Positions 1 to 7,943 of a DNA stretch of 40,108 bases are shown here, piece by piece. Under the pieces are notes generated by a model. It saw nothing but the letters and a program-made list of their open reading frames with translations. It did no database searches and was not told where the DNA came from. Source of the stretch: Deltaproteobacteria bacterium (GTDB lineage Bacteria > UBA10199 > GCA-002796325 > JACPFF01); contig JACQUX010000025.1 of NCBI GenBank assembly GCA_016210045.1, forward strand, positions 1 to 40,108, read 5' to 3'. Both the position numbers and the translations under genes were made by a program. The stretch's first letter is position 1, and the number at the start of each line of letters is the position of its first letter.

Positions 1-225
1 ATATATAATATCGTTAATAGTAATGCAAGTTATTAACGGTTTTACTTCTTGAATGCTTTATATTCAGGAATCTGGACCTTAAACACCAAATAAATCGGTT
101 CCCTCAAAAGGTTCGCGTAGTGTACGAATGGGGACGCCAATAAGAAACCCGCCACACGGCGGGTTTCTTATTGGTGTTTCCGGTGGGTGGACGAACCCGC
201 TCAGAGGTTGCGACATTATCAATCC
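1..225. other. Non-coding left end of the window
   Basis: I see no supportable gene here. The first 100 bases are AT-rich and contain a short dyad (8-bp arms at 12-19 and 31-38). A strong hairpin lies at 137-174 and is listed separately. The stretch ends where the inverted-repeat element begins at 226. No complete tRNA cloverleaf could be drawn around 90-140, although a hairpin just downstream of a GC-richer patch resembles the end of a transcription unit. Confidence 0.5.
137..174. terminator. Strong hairpin, probable terminator
   Basis: The 17-nt arms 137-153 and 158-174 are perfectly complementary around a 4-nt loop (acac). The stem is GC-rich near the loop and AT-rich at its base, as in bidirectional intrinsic terminators. 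The run after the right arm is only moderately T-rich (tgttt), so termination is likely but not proven. The transcript it would end lies to the left, mostly outside the window. Confidence 0.6.
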
Positions 226-473
226 CACAGCTGTCCCAACGTTGATGAGTCAGAGTGCTGTAACTATTTGTAGCAACAACTGAATTCGACCAAAATGAGT
301 TTTATCGATTTCAATTTCGATTCGTGCCATCGGCGTCCTTTCGCGCATTTGCGGAAGGAGCCGAGCCATGCAAACGCCTATTTTACAAGCCCTGGAGGGC
401 GATGACGATGAAGCCGATAACACCAGCATCGCTAACCAATTGAATCTATTCGGTTAACGTTGGGACAGCTGTG
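226..473. mobile_element. MITE-like element with 18-bp perfect terminal inverted repeats
   Basis: Bases 226-243 and 456-473 are exact reverse complements (cacagctgtcccaacgtt at the left end). The flanks aatcc (221-225) and aatct (474-478) could be a decayed 5-bp target duplication with one mismatch. Inside are two divergent mini-ORFs, each preceded by a Shine-Dalgarno-like run. The plus-strand one is 368-457 (29 codons, ggaaggag upstream), with its stop inside the right repeat. The minus-strand one is 330-250 (26 codons). Neither is long enough for a transposase. The simplest reading is a non-autonomous, internally deleted insertion sequence. The IS family was not identified. Confidence 0.6.
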
Positions 474-558
474 AATCTGCATACGTATTAGAGGTGCCCG
501 ATGAAACGTATCAGCCTTCTGTTTTCCTTTTATTGATAACACCGTCAGGAGGCGGCAG

Positions 559-879
559 ATGAAATTGGCGCTGATCATTCATTCCACAGATGCGGAAACG
601 GTGTGGAACGTCTTCCGATTGGGCAATTTCGCGCTGAAGGAGCAGGATCAAGTGACTGCATTTCTACTGGCCAGGGGCGTGGAGGTTGAAGCGCTCGATA
701 CGGTGCAGTTCAAAGTGACCGAACAGATGCAGTCATTTCTGGCGGGCGGCGGACGAATCCTCGCGTGCGGCACCTGTCTCAAACTCCGGCACAAAGAGAG
801 CTCTGAGTTATGTCCGCTTTCGACGATGCAGGATCTCTACGCACTGGTCAGAGATTCGGATCGTGTGCTGACGTTCTGA
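559..879 (+). CDS. DsrE/DsrF-like family protein
   Basis: 106 residues, the usual size of a single DsrE-like domain. It opens with a beta-strand (MKLALIIHS) followed by a helix, the Rossmann-like start seen in DsrE/TusD proteins. It has a conserved-type cysteine pair in ACGTC (Cys70 and Cys73) followed by a basic LKLR stretch. Family members act in sulfur relay or as small redox and peroxide-linked proteins in the cytoplasm. The Cys motif supports such a role, but the substrate cannot be named. The start is supported by aggaggcgg just upstream. It stands alone, with the convergent gene ending at 903. Confidence 0.7.
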   Translation: MKLALIIHSTDAETVWNVFRLGNFALKEQDQVTAFLLARGVEVEALDTVQFKVTEQMQSFLAGGGRILACGTCLKLRHKESSELCPLSTMQDLYALVRDSDRVLTF

Positions 880-902
880 ATCGTAAGCGCTGGGGAGTTT
901 GC

Positions 903-1490
903 TTACGGCGCGCGGAGGTCGAAGCGGGTCTTGTTCCAGTGTAAATGAAAGAGTGGAGTGGGAACATTGCCTTGTTCTTGCACGATAATGGTCGTGCCGT
1001 GTTGCGGCAGGCGATAATCAGGATAGACGTGATTTGTTTGATCGACCGTGACTGTGCGGCCGGTTACTTTATTGATCTGCGCAACCAGCATGGCTTCGGT
1101 GATCGGCGGCAATACGGTCTTGATGCGATCGATCCATTTCCCGTGGTGCTCTTCTAAAAAATGGAGCGTTTGGTGGTAGCCTTCACCACAGCCACCGCAA
1201 TCGTCGATGACGAGTGCCACGAGTGGGCTGCCGTCGGTCTTGCGAAACAGCGTCACTTGGCCTTCGAGCGGGGCATCGCTGACTTCGTATTTCAAAAATC
1301 CATTCGCGAGATCCTGCACGGTGAGTGAGCGGATCCGATCGAATGCCAGGCCGTTGCTCGACAGATAATGGATTGGGATCGTCCGAAAATAATCGAGGAT
1401 TGTCTTGCGCGCGGGCGCTGCATGTCCGAGGGGACCGCTGAGCAACAGCAGAACGAGTGCCAGAGAGGTGCGACGAGCCATGCGCCACAT
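903..1490 (-). CDS. Secreted protein of unknown family
   Basis: 195 residues from the ATG at 1490 (alternative ATG at 1481). The N-terminus, MWRMARRTSLALVLLLLSG, is a classic Sec signal peptide, likely cleaved after GHA near residue 25. The mature part has a Cys cluster, DDCGGCGEG, followed by predicted alternating strands. No catalytic motif was recognised. The reading frame stays open upstream to 2096, but that extension has no signal-peptide logic and overlaps the divergent gene at 1616, so the internal start is preferred. No strong ribosome binding site precedes either ATG. The protein could be an envelope or periplasmic factor. Function unknown. Confidence 0.6.
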   Translation of the reverse strand: MWRMARRTSLALVLLLLSGPLGHAAPARKTILDYFRTIPIHYLSSNGLAFDRIRSLTVQDLANGFLKYEVSDAPLEGQVTLFRKTDGSPLVALVIDDCGGCGEGYHQTLHFLEEHHGKWIDRIKTVLPPITEAMLVAQINKVTGRTVTVDQTNHVYPDYRLPQHGTTIIVQEQGNVPTPLFHLHWNKTRFDLRAP

Positions 1491-1615
1491 GGCCACGTTG
1501 TTAGCAGATTTGTGACATTTATGCACGCGCTGGCCGGTGGTGCATTCGGTGCTTGCGTTGTCGCGGTCACTAATTTTACAGAGACGCGCTAGGGCGGTGC
1601 AGAAAGGGGCCTGAT

Positions 1616-2152
1616 ATGGCAATTTACTTGGCATTGACGACACCGTTGCGGTCGCGCGTGGGGCGTCGACCATTGCCGACACCGATTCGCGCTGAACGCC
1701 GTGGGGCAGCGGCGGTGCGGGATTGTTTCGTCCGGGCGGTCGATACGGCCGCGGAGCCATTGCGGGCGTTGGTACGACACGGAGCGCGGCGTGTGTTGCA
1801 GTCTTCGGACAACACCGTTTTGCAGCGGATGGCGTATGCCGCGCAAGTGCATTCCCATACGCCCGAGGCGTTGGATTGTCTGACGAATGGACTGAATCAC
1901 GGGGACACAGACATGCGGCGCTTTGTGCTCGCGTGTATCCGCAGAAACGGGGATCTGGCCATGTTGCCCGCGTTGCGAAAACGGCTGCGGTGCGAAACCG
2001 ACGTGACGTTGCGGGAGCAAATGCGGGCGCTGCATCATGAATGGACGACGGCACCGCGAACCGTGGCGTCTGCATGTCGCTTGCCGGATTCGACATTGGT
2101 GGTGCCGTATCTGCCGCTCTGGAGGCAGCCGCGCGACGCGACGGCGCAGTAA
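1616..2152 (+). CDS. Small HEAT-like repeat protein (hypothetical)
   Basis: 178 residues rich in Ala, Arg and Leu, with amphipathic helical segments such as TVLQRMAYAAQVHSHTPEAL and DMRRFVLACIRRNGDLAML. Their spacing resembles HEAT-type or PBS-lyase-type helical repeats. No signal peptide or membrane segment is visible, so a cytoplasmic protein-protein adaptor is plausible. An aaagggg run lies upstream of the ATG. The gene is divergent from the secreted protein ending at 903 and converges on the SPFH gene, with only 3 bases between the stops. The repeat assignment is inference from pattern and no family name is claimed. Confidence 0.55.
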   Translation: MAIYLALTTPLRSRVGRRPLPTPIRAERRGAAAVRDCFVRAVDTAAEPLRALVRHGARRVLQSSDNTVLQRMAYAAQVHSHTPEALDCLTNGLNHGDTDMRRFVLACIRRNGDLAMLPALRKRLRCETDVTLREQMRALHHEWTTAPRTVASACRLPDSTLVVPYLPLWRQPRDATAQ

Positions 2153-2155
2153 CGG

Positions 2156-2797
2156 CTACTTTCTTTTGCTGCGACGCAGCGCCTTCTCGGCCTCGATCTG
2201 CTGCCTCTTGTTTTCCGCCTGCAGGGCCTTCTGCTTCGCGATCAGCTTCTCTTCCATCGCGCGCTCAACCGCCTCAGAGAATTGAAAGTCGATGATCGCA
2301 AATTCATCCACGATGAGATGATTGTTCGCCAGACGGTCGCGTAGCAGTGCCTTGATTCGTTCGCGGATCGCAGGGCGTTGGTCGGCGATCTCGAGCGGGG
2401 TATATTGGGCGAGCGTGGTCTTTACGACTGTGTGTACGGCAGGGAGGATCAACTGAGATTCGTAGTTCCGTCCGGCTGCTTCGTACAGCTGATCGACCCG
2501 TTGGGGATCGGGGTGAAAAATGAGCGTGCATGCCACATCCACATCATTGTGATCTTTCGAATAGGCTGGGATCTTCGTCTCTATGCGGCGTGGGCGAATG
2601 TCCGTGATCTCGACTTTGTCCCTGAGTGGGAGGACGAAGTGGAATCCCTCTTCGAGGATCTGCCCCCTTTGAACCTTGTTCCAGTGCAGCAAGACGCCTC
2701 GTTCCCCTGGACGTACGAGGACGCTGGATTCGATCCCCAGCAGCAGCAGCGCGAGGATCGTGATGATGAAATAGCGCGCGTAGCGTTTTGGTCGCAT
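2156..2797 (-). CDS. SPFH/band-7 (prohibitin-like) membrane protein
   Basis: 213 residues. One N-terminal transmembrane helix (about residues 8-28, YFIITILALLLLGIESSVL) is followed directly by the band-7 signature region VRPGERGVLLHWNKV and EEGFHFVLPLRDKV. A domain typical of prohibitin/HflK/HflC then gives way to a C-terminal charged coiled coil (AMEEKLIAKQKALQAENKRQQ). Such proteins form ring-like scaffolds in the inner membrane, often controlling proteases or membrane microdomains. The ATG at 2797 is chosen because cggaggcac sits just upstream and the helix starts a few residues in; the longer frame to 3124 lacks both. It is shorter than HflK/HflC, so I do not assign those names. Confidence 0.85.
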   Translation of the reverse strand: MRPKRYARYFIITILALLLLGIESSVLVRPGERGVLLHWNKVQRGQILEEGFHFVLPLRDKVEITDIRPRRIETKIPAYSKDHNDVDVACTLIFHPDPQRVDQLYEAAGRNYESQLILPAVHTVVKTTLAQYTPLEIADQRPAIRERIKALLRDRLANNHLIVDEFAIIDFQFSEAVERAMEEKLIAKQKALQAENKRQQIEAEKALRRSKRK

Positions 2798-2908
2798 GCT
2801 GTGCCTCCGTTCGGAATGTGTATGTCGATGCACTGAGAAAGGACAGTCGCATTTTTGCAGCATGTGAAGTGCGTTGCGGATTGGCGCGGAATTCGATAGG
2901 GGCGAGCG

Positions 2909-3556
2909 ATGACTGGGTGGCGGGGTTGGCTGATTGTCATGTTGCTGCATTCGATGCCGCTGGGCTGCTTCGCCGGGACGGCGGGGCCGGTGGTGCCGCG
3001 GTCGGGGCGGAGTGCGCAAGACTTTGTCCCGTCGGGCTGGACGCTGGAGCGACAATTGACCGACGATCTGAATCGGGATGGTCGACCGGATTTCGCGCTG
3101 CTGTTGTCGCCCGCCGATCAACAAATCGATCGACTGTTAGTCGTGGGGTTCGGCGATGCCGGTGGCGGATTCAAGTTGTCAGCGGTCAAGGCCGATTTGG
3201 TGATGTGCCAAAGCTGCGGCGGGATGTTGGGCGATCCACTCACTGACTTTCGCTTGGAGCGTGGCGTCGTGGTCATTCAACTCTATGGCGGGAGTCGGGA
3301 TCGATGGGGGATGACGTATCGATTTCGGTGGCAACAGAATGACTGGTATCTGATCGGCTATACCGACGAAATCGGTGACACGCTACTCGGTACGGCGCGC
3401 ACGATCGACATCAATTGGACGACGGGTGCGGTGATCACGACGGAGACCAAACTGGAACAGCAGACGGTAACGCGGGCGACGCGCCGCATGGCACCCATCA
3501 CGCTGAGCGCTGCGACGATGGAGCGAGTGCGGCAAGCGGCGGGGATTGATCATTAA
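2909..3556 (+). CDS. Secreted protein with a VCBS/FG-GAP-like calcium-loop motif
   Basis: 215 residues. An N-terminal signal peptide (MTGWRGWLIVMLLHSMPLGCFA) leads to a mature domain. It carries DLNRDGRPDFALLL, the D-x-N-x-D-G-x-x-D pattern of calcium-binding FG-GAP/VCBS repeats, here as a single copy. A Cys pair (VMCQSCGG) follows. The rest is strand-rich (YRFRWQQNDWYLIGYT). An aggggcgag run lies before the ATG. The small secreted proteins at 903-1490 and 3776-4297 are of similar type, so this looks like a cluster of envelope proteins. No enzymatic motif was seen. Function unknown. Confidence 0.65.
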   Translation: MTGWRGWLIVMLLHSMPLGCFAGTAGPVVPRSGRSAQDFVPSGWTLERQLTDDLNRDGRPDFALLLSPADQQIDRLLVVGFGDAGGGFKLSAVKADLVMCQSCGGMLGDPLTDFRLERGVVVIQLYGGSRDRWGMTYRFRWQQNDWYLIGYTDEIGDTLLGTARTIDINWTTGAVITTETKLEQQTVTRATRRMAPITLSAATMERVRQAAGIDH

Positions 3557-3647
3557 TGCGCCGCATAACGTGTAAGAAGCTCGATTTGGAGGCCTCTAGC
3601 GGGCTCGTAGACGAGTTGGGGGGCGCAGGCCGGGCGTTGGTATGGGG

Positions 3648-3665
3648 GTTTTTTGATCAAAAAAC
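3648..3665. repeat. Perfect 18-bp palindrome in an intergenic region
   Basis: The sequence gttttttgatcaaaaaac equals its own reverse complement. It lies in the 219-bp spacer between two same-strand secreted-protein genes, about 110 bases before the ATG at 3776. It could be an operator for a dimeric regulator or a weak bidirectional terminator. Neither is proven, and no second copy was found in the window. Confidence 0.45.
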
Positions 3666-3775
3666 TGAATGAAATCAAGAGATGGAGTGGGTGTCGCAGA
3701 ATGGTGGTGAAAAAAGCATAGCAAAGATCGTGCGTTGCGATAGGTCTGCTATACGCGGATCGGATCGGTGGGGGC

Positions 3776-4297
3776 ATGAAGCGGTGTTTTTGCGTAGTAC
3801 TGTGCTGGTGTTTCGCCATCGGTGTCGCGATGGGGTATGCCGTCGCGGGCGAGGACTGTACGTTACAGCTCGATGGCATCCATGGCGCGCTGGATACGCG
3901 ATCGCCGTTGCTGAAAAATTATCGACAAATGGATCAACGGAAAACGGCGGTGCGGCGCTTTACGGAGTCGGCGGTGCTGGCCGATGGAACCGCTGTGAGT
4001 TTCGAGACGGGTGGTTGTCAGCATATCGCCTATACACTGACGTATGGCCCGTTTGCACCGGATCGTATTAAAAGCGGCGAGCAGGGCGTGGCGTTGGGCA
4101 TCGCGCTGTTAGAGCGGACGCCGTTTCGTGCGGACTTCCCTCATCAGACCATTTGGTTGCGTTCGCTGCGGACCATCCGGACACCGCCGACCACGCAGGG
4201 CGGTTTTAGCATTCCACTCGGCTGTGGCGACGCGACGTGCGCGTTGGAATGGACTCCGGCGGGGCAGCTCTCGTTGAGCTACGATTTTGCGCTGTAA
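3776..4297 (+). CDS. Secreted protein of unknown family
   Basis: 173 residues. The N-terminus MKRCFCVVLCWCFAIGVAMGYAVAG is a Cys-rich hydrophobic signal segment, cleaved probably around AVAG. The mature chain has four cysteines in pairs (EDCTL, GGCQH, LGCGDATCAL), suggesting disulfides in the periplasm or outside the cell. A gtggggg run lies upstream of the ATG. No known domain was recognised. It is the third small exported protein in this stretch and ends 27 bases before the convergent ATPase gene. Confidence 0.6.
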   Translation: MKRCFCVVLCWCFAIGVAMGYAVAGEDCTLQLDGIHGALDTRSPLLKNYRQMDQRKTAVRRFTESAVLADGTAVSFETGGCQHIAYTLTYGPFAPDRIKSGEQGVALGIALLERTPFRADFPHQTIWLRSLRTIRTPPTTQGGFSIPLGCGDATCALEWTPAGQLSLSYDFAL

Positions 4298-4324
4298 GTG
4301 CGCTGAGGGCTCGTGAATGCCGGC

Positions 4325-5437
4325 TCAGACCAGCGTTTTTAACAATTCTATGGCGGGTTGAACCTGAACGCCATCGGGTGAACGATACGCCGTCCGCCCC
4401 TCACCATGAATTTGCAATGCCTCGCTGCTGGGGAATTTCCTCTTCAACGTGATCAACAGCGGATTGATCGGAGACTCTGTGCGCTTCACTTCGATGAACT
4501 GCAATGGCCGCTGATCTTCCAGAATGACAAAATCGACCTCCCGGCCGGTGACCTCGCGGACATACCGTAATTCCATGGCGCGGCCCTTCGTATCGACCTG
4601 CCAATCCACCCATTTGCGGAGATGACACGCCACGAGGTTTTCGAAACGTGCGCCCGGATCCCGCACCAGACTCCAATCCAGATGGTAATGTTTCTGTTCC
4701 TTTTTGACCGCCTTGATTTTCGGCGTACCAAACGGTGCCAAGCGAAAGAAAACATAGAATCGTTCGAAGATATCCAGCCAGCGACTCACGGTTTTGTGGT
4801 TTAGCTGCAGATCTTCGCGCAGCCCATTGATGGACAGCGGACTGCCCACAAGATCTGGCAGGCGCAACAGCAGCAATTCGAGGTGGCCTAGATCGCGCAC
4901 GCCTTCCACCGTCGTGATTTCTTCACGCAGCAAGCGAGTGCGATACTCCTGCGACCAACGACGCGCTTCGACGGTGTCCTGACCGAAGAAGGGCTCCGGA
5001 AAGCCGCCGTACTGCAACAGATCGCGCAGCGCCGTCGAGGTGCCCCCCAACTCGGCGACCGACAACGGATGCATCCGCAGATAATGATACCGTCCCTGCA
5101 AGGAATCCCCACTGTACCGATACCAATCGAGCCGCGCGCTTCCGGTGACCAAGACCTGATAATAGCGTCTGTGCTCGTCGTAGAGTCCCTTCAGATAATT
5201 GCGCCAGCCGCGATATTTGTGCAGCTCGTCGAAGACGATCAGTCCTGCGCGGGTCGGCCATTCACGCCGTAAGATGCGCTCCCGATGCGCCGCAATATCC
5301 CAGTTTAAATACAGCCCCGTCTTACCGATGAAGCGCTGTGCCAGGGTCGTCTTCCCAACCTGGCGCGCGCCCCCCAAAAACACCATTTTCCGAGCCAGAT
5401 CCCGACGAATTTGTGCGGCACAATAACGTTCGCGCAT
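4325..5437 (-). CDS. DUF4143-type AAA ATPase with C-terminal PD-(D/E)xK-like region
   Basis: 370 residues. The Walker A motif is GGARQVGKTT (about residues 22-31) and Walker B is LIVFDEL (Asp70-Glu71). A sensor-like LVTGSARLD follows. A middle winged-helix-like segment (SINGLREDLQLNHKTVSRWLDIFERFYVFFRL) is typical of DUF4143 proteins. Near the C-terminus, GREVDFVILED then FIEVKRTE match the nuclease-fold core often present in this family. These ATPases are common accessory genes of uncertain role, often in mobile or defence-linked settings. The gene has no co-directional partner here and is preceded by unusually AT-rich DNA (5440-5520), which suggests acquisition by transfer. Confidence 0.85.
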   Translation of the reverse strand: MRERYCAAQIRRDLARKMVFLGGARQVGKTTLAQRFIGKTGLYLNWDIAAHRERILRREWPTRAGLIVFDELHKYRGWRNYLKGLYDEHRRYYQVLVTGSARLDWYRYSGDSLQGRYHYLRMHPLSVAELGGTSTALRDLLQYGGFPEPFFGQDTVEARRWSQEYRTRLLREEITTVEGVRDLGHLELLLLRLPDLVGSPLSINGLREDLQLNHKTVSRWLDIFERFYVFFRLAPFGTPKIKAVKKEQKHYHLDWSLVRDPGARFENLVACHLRKWVDWQVDTKGRAMELRYVREVTGREVDFVILEDQRPLQFIEVKRTESPINPLLITLKRKFPSSEALQIHGEGRTAYRSPDGVQVQPAIELLKTLV

Positions 5438-5447
5438 ATGTTAGTAA

Positions 5448-5475
5448 TTTATACCATAGAGTAAAAAAATGCGAA
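5448..5475 (-). promoter_or_regulatory. Possible sigma-70-type promoter of the ATPase gene
   Basis: Read on the minus strand, TTCGCA (5475-5470) and TATAAA (5453-5448) are separated by 16 bases. They lie in an AT-rich patch unlike the surrounding GC-rich DNA. The -10 box is only 10 bases from the ATG at 5437, so the transcript would have an almost absent 5' leader. Assigned by pattern only. Confidence 0.35.
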
Positions 5476-5596
5476 GTTTTTTATACTATTGGATAAAATA
5501 CAACTATCACCATTCCATTCCACGACACGGCTGGCTCGGGAATAAATGTGGAAACCGTCGGGCGCGAGGCGGAATGATGGCGGTCGCAGTGCCGCG

Positions 5597-6967
5597 TTAC
5601 CACGGGTACGGCGTGGGGGCCGTGTTGGCTTGGAGATTCACCCAGCTCGTCTGCGCGAGCTGGTCGAAGTGTTCATCCCACGTCGCCTCGGCACATGCCC
5701 ACGCCTGCTCCACACACATCGTCCGCAGCTCGGCGATGAAGGCCTCGATTCCGACCTCCTGCGTCACCCCCGTTTCGTTCAGATGGGCGAGCACCGCCAA
5801 GAGGCCGGAGAAGGTCCAACCGAGCTGATCGGTCCCGTCGAGGAGCGTCTGCGTGAAGTCGTAGTAGTACGTGGTCGTCGTCCCGGTGGTGATCGGCTTG
5901 ATCTGGAAATGTTCCGTCTGGGCCGCGTGGCTGTCGATCGCCGTATCCAGCAGGTCCACGAGGACGGCGGCCACGTTCCCCTCGTTCGTATCGTCCAATG
6001 GGTTGATCGTTCGCGTCTCGGCCTCCACATACATCACATAGGCGTTATCGTTGTATTCCGGCAGGACGTAGTTGGCGACGCTGTACTCGTAGAAATCGGC
6101 CCATCCCTCGATGAAGGCGGCCGCGGGATATTCCTGGCTCTCGGTATTATGCCAGCAGCCATCACCCTCGGTGTAATTCGTGGCCTGTGCCTCCACCCAG
6201 CAGTAGCCCGGATTCGGGATGGTGACGAGCCGCTGTTGGATGACGTGCCCATATTCGTGGTAGATCGTGCCGTGATCATCCAGCCACTTGCTGAAATTGA
6301 TCCGCATCGTCGAGGCTGAGGCGTTCGACATCCCATCCGCCAGGGGATTCCCGGACGGATCGGTCACGATCTTTCCGCCGGCGATCTTGTAGTTCGGCCA
6401 GATCACGGTCAGCGGATCGTCCTGCGTCCAGCCGCCATCGGTGCCATACATCCAGGCCTCTTCCACCGAGGTGAAGACGTGGGCCGCCTGGTGGCTGAGC
6501 GTCCCGTAGACCGGGGCCATCGCACCGAAATCGAGGGCGCCGCTCTGGGTCGGGTTGAACGGGAGCGCGGCCGATTGCATCTGGTAGGGTTTCCCGAGGA
6601 CATCTTTCATCCGCCACAGGTTGTTCTGCAGCGTGAAGAGCAACGTGAGCGTGGCGGGTTCATTCTTGGCCTTCTGGATCTCCAGCTGATGGATGATCGC
6701 GCCGTTGGTATGCGTGATCCCATAGCCGACGATCTTCTGCTTCCCCCCTTGCTTGATGACGACGGCGTACGGGACGTTGGCGAGCGGGCGGAAGTGGTCG
6801 TCCGGCAGCGGAAACGGGACGAGCGCTGCGTCGCGTTCATCGAAGAACGAGAGATTGCCGCTGATCTGCTGTTCCGCGGCCTGCGCGACGCCGAGCCCAA
6901 CGATCCCGAGGAAGGTGCTGCACCGCAGCAGGGTTCGGCCAATCTGGAGAAGTGTCGTCGATAACAT
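5597..6967 (-). CDS. Secreted zinc metalloprotease-like protein (HEYGH)
   Basis: 456 residues with a signal peptide (cleavage near AQA-AEQ, residue 30). The zinc motif HEYGH is at about 237-241. A second motif, EGWADF, lies about 46 residues downstream (Glu287 as likely third zinc ligand). This is the gluzincin arrangement, closest in appearance to fungalysin/M36-type EGWxDF motifs. The N-terminal part (about 35-120) looks like a beta-sandwich accessory domain. The protein probably cleaves proteins or peptides outside the cell or in the periplasm. It sits 21 bases after the co-directional secreted protein (6989-7795), so the two are likely one operon. Peptidase activity is inferred; the family assignment is tentative. 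Confidence 0.75.
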   Translation of the reverse strand: MLSTTLLQIGRTLLRCSTFLGIVGLGVAQAAEQQISGNLSFFDERDAALVPFPLPDDHFRPLANVPYAVVIKQGGKQKIVGYGITHTNGAIIHQLEIQKAKNEPATLTLLFTLQNNLWRMKDVLGKPYQMQSAALPFNPTQSGALDFGAMAPVYGTLSHQAAHVFTSVEEAWMYGTDGGWTQDDPLTVIWPNYKIAGGKIVTDPSGNPLADGMSNASASTMRINFSKWLDDHGTIYHEYGHVIQQRLVTIPNPGYCWVEAQATNYTEGDGCWHNTESQEYPAAAFIEGWADFYEYSVANYVLPEYNDNAYVMYVEAETRTINPLDDTNEGNVAAVLVDLLDTAIDSHAAQTEHFQIKPITTGTTTTYYYDFTQTLLDGTDQLGWTFSGLLAVLAHLNETGVTQEVGIEAFIAELRTMCVEQAWACAEATWDEHFDQLAQTSWVNLQANTAPTPYPW

Positions 6968-6988
6968 AATCAGCTCCGTTCCTGTCCG

Positions 6989-7795
6989 TTACGGCGTGAC
7001 CAAATACGGCGGCGGAAGTTCCGTTCCGCCGCCGGCCGGCGTGGGTGCAAGGCCCTGCTCCTGATACACCGTCATCGGCACCAGCGCCGGGAGCGGCGCG
7101 CGTTCCGGCGCCTGATCGAGATCTGCAATCACCGTCCGTTGGGGCGCGCCGCCCGAGGGACGGGCGCTCCCCGCCGGAATCGCAACCAGCGCGTTCGGAT
7201 TAGTGAGGAGCGGAATCGAGCTGCCGGCGGCCGTGCGCACCGTGGCGCGATCCACACCGACATTGAGTTCGTGCGGTCGATAGATGACGAGTTGCTCGCG
7301 CCCAGTCGTGCGGCTGATGAACAGCGTTGCACTCGTGGCGCGCGCGGCGGAGTCCGTTTCGTCGATCGGCCGGACCTGGACCTGGACCATACTATGCGTG
7401 GGCAGCGTGCCGAGGGGGATGAGTCTGAGGGTCAATTGTCGTGCATCGGTCGCGGGGAGTTCCACGGTCCCCTCCAGACGCTGCGCGCCGAAGGCCATCT
7501 CCCGCGTGGTCAGATCGATGTTGCCGCCCTCCGCCACGTCAAGTGACGGTGAGGTGACCGCCAGCCCAGGACCGACGGTCACGGCCATGGCCAGGACTTG
7601 CGCCGTCGCGACGCGGGACACGACGGTGATCGCGATCGGGATGGCCTCGCCGACGCGAATCAACGGGGTCACGACCTGCAACGTGGCCTCGATCGGGGCG
7701 GGGGGTGTGGTGGCGAAGGCGGGGCCGGCGAGCAGGAGCCAGAGCAAGCTGCTAGTGCCGACGATACAGCGAGCTCTCAATCTTCGGCATTGCAT
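6989..7795 (-). CDS. Secreted beta-rich protein, operon partner of the metalloprotease
   Basis: 268 residues. The signal peptide (TSSLLWLLLAGPAFA) is cleaved near residue 28. The mature protein is rich in Val, Thr and Ala with repeated strand patterns (ATLQVVTPLIRVGEAIPIAITVV), resembling an immunoglobulin-like or CARDB-like adhesion fold, and has a Pro-rich tail (GGGTELPPPYL). The start is firm because aggaggt (7806-7800) lies 4 bases before the ATG, a near-perfect ribosome binding site. It leads a two-gene unit with the HEYGH metalloprotease and may be its chaperone, inhibitor or substrate-binding partner. That role is inference from position alone. Confidence 0.65.
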   Translation of the reverse strand: MQCRRLRARCIVGTSSLLWLLLAGPAFATTPPAPIEATLQVVTPLIRVGEAIPIAITVVSRVATAQVLAMAVTVGPGLAVTSPSLDVAEGGNIDLTTREMAFGAQRLEGTVELPATDARQLTLRLIPLGTLPTHSMVQVQVRPIDETDSAARATSATLFISRTTGREQLVIYRPHELNVGVDRATVRTAAGSSIPLLTNPNALVAIPAGSARPSGGAPQRTVIADLDQAPERAPLPALVPMTVYQEQGLAPTPAGGGTELPPPYLVTP

Positions 7796-7907
7796 ACATA
7801 CCTCCTAATGATAAGTGTAAGAGGTGCGGGCCGAGCTGAAGAGTGGAAAACGGTGTTTCCCGCAGATTCCGTTCTCTATTGTGTACGGGGTATTAAAGTG
7901 CGGCGAC

Positions 7908-7934
7908 GCAACATTTTCCGAGTTTTGCCGATAA
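7908..7934 (+). promoter_or_regulatory. Sigma-28-like promoter motif, copy A
   Basis: GCAAC (7908-7912) is followed by a T-rich stretch, then TGCCGATAA with GCCGATAA at 7927-7934. The latter equals the -10 consensus of FliA-type sigma-28 promoters. Two similar sites occur at 10837-10864 and 25055-25082, each just before a plus-strand gene. Here the ATG at 7944 follows after 9 bases, so the mRNA would be near-leaderless or the true start lies further in. Confidence 0.45.
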
Positions 7935-7943
7935 TAACAGTGC

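Noticed and set aside
80-140. A tRNA or tmRNA 3' end just before the hairpin at 137
   Set aside because: The stretch has ggttcgcg but no matching acceptor stem, T-arm pairing or CCA; no cloverleaf could be drawn.
1491-2096. Upstream extension of the secreted protein at 903-1490 to a 397-codon frame
   Set aside because: It overlaps the divergent gene at 1616-2152 entirely, would bury the signal peptide in the middle, and has low-complexity, Arg/Pro/Ala-rich composition typical of a chance frame.
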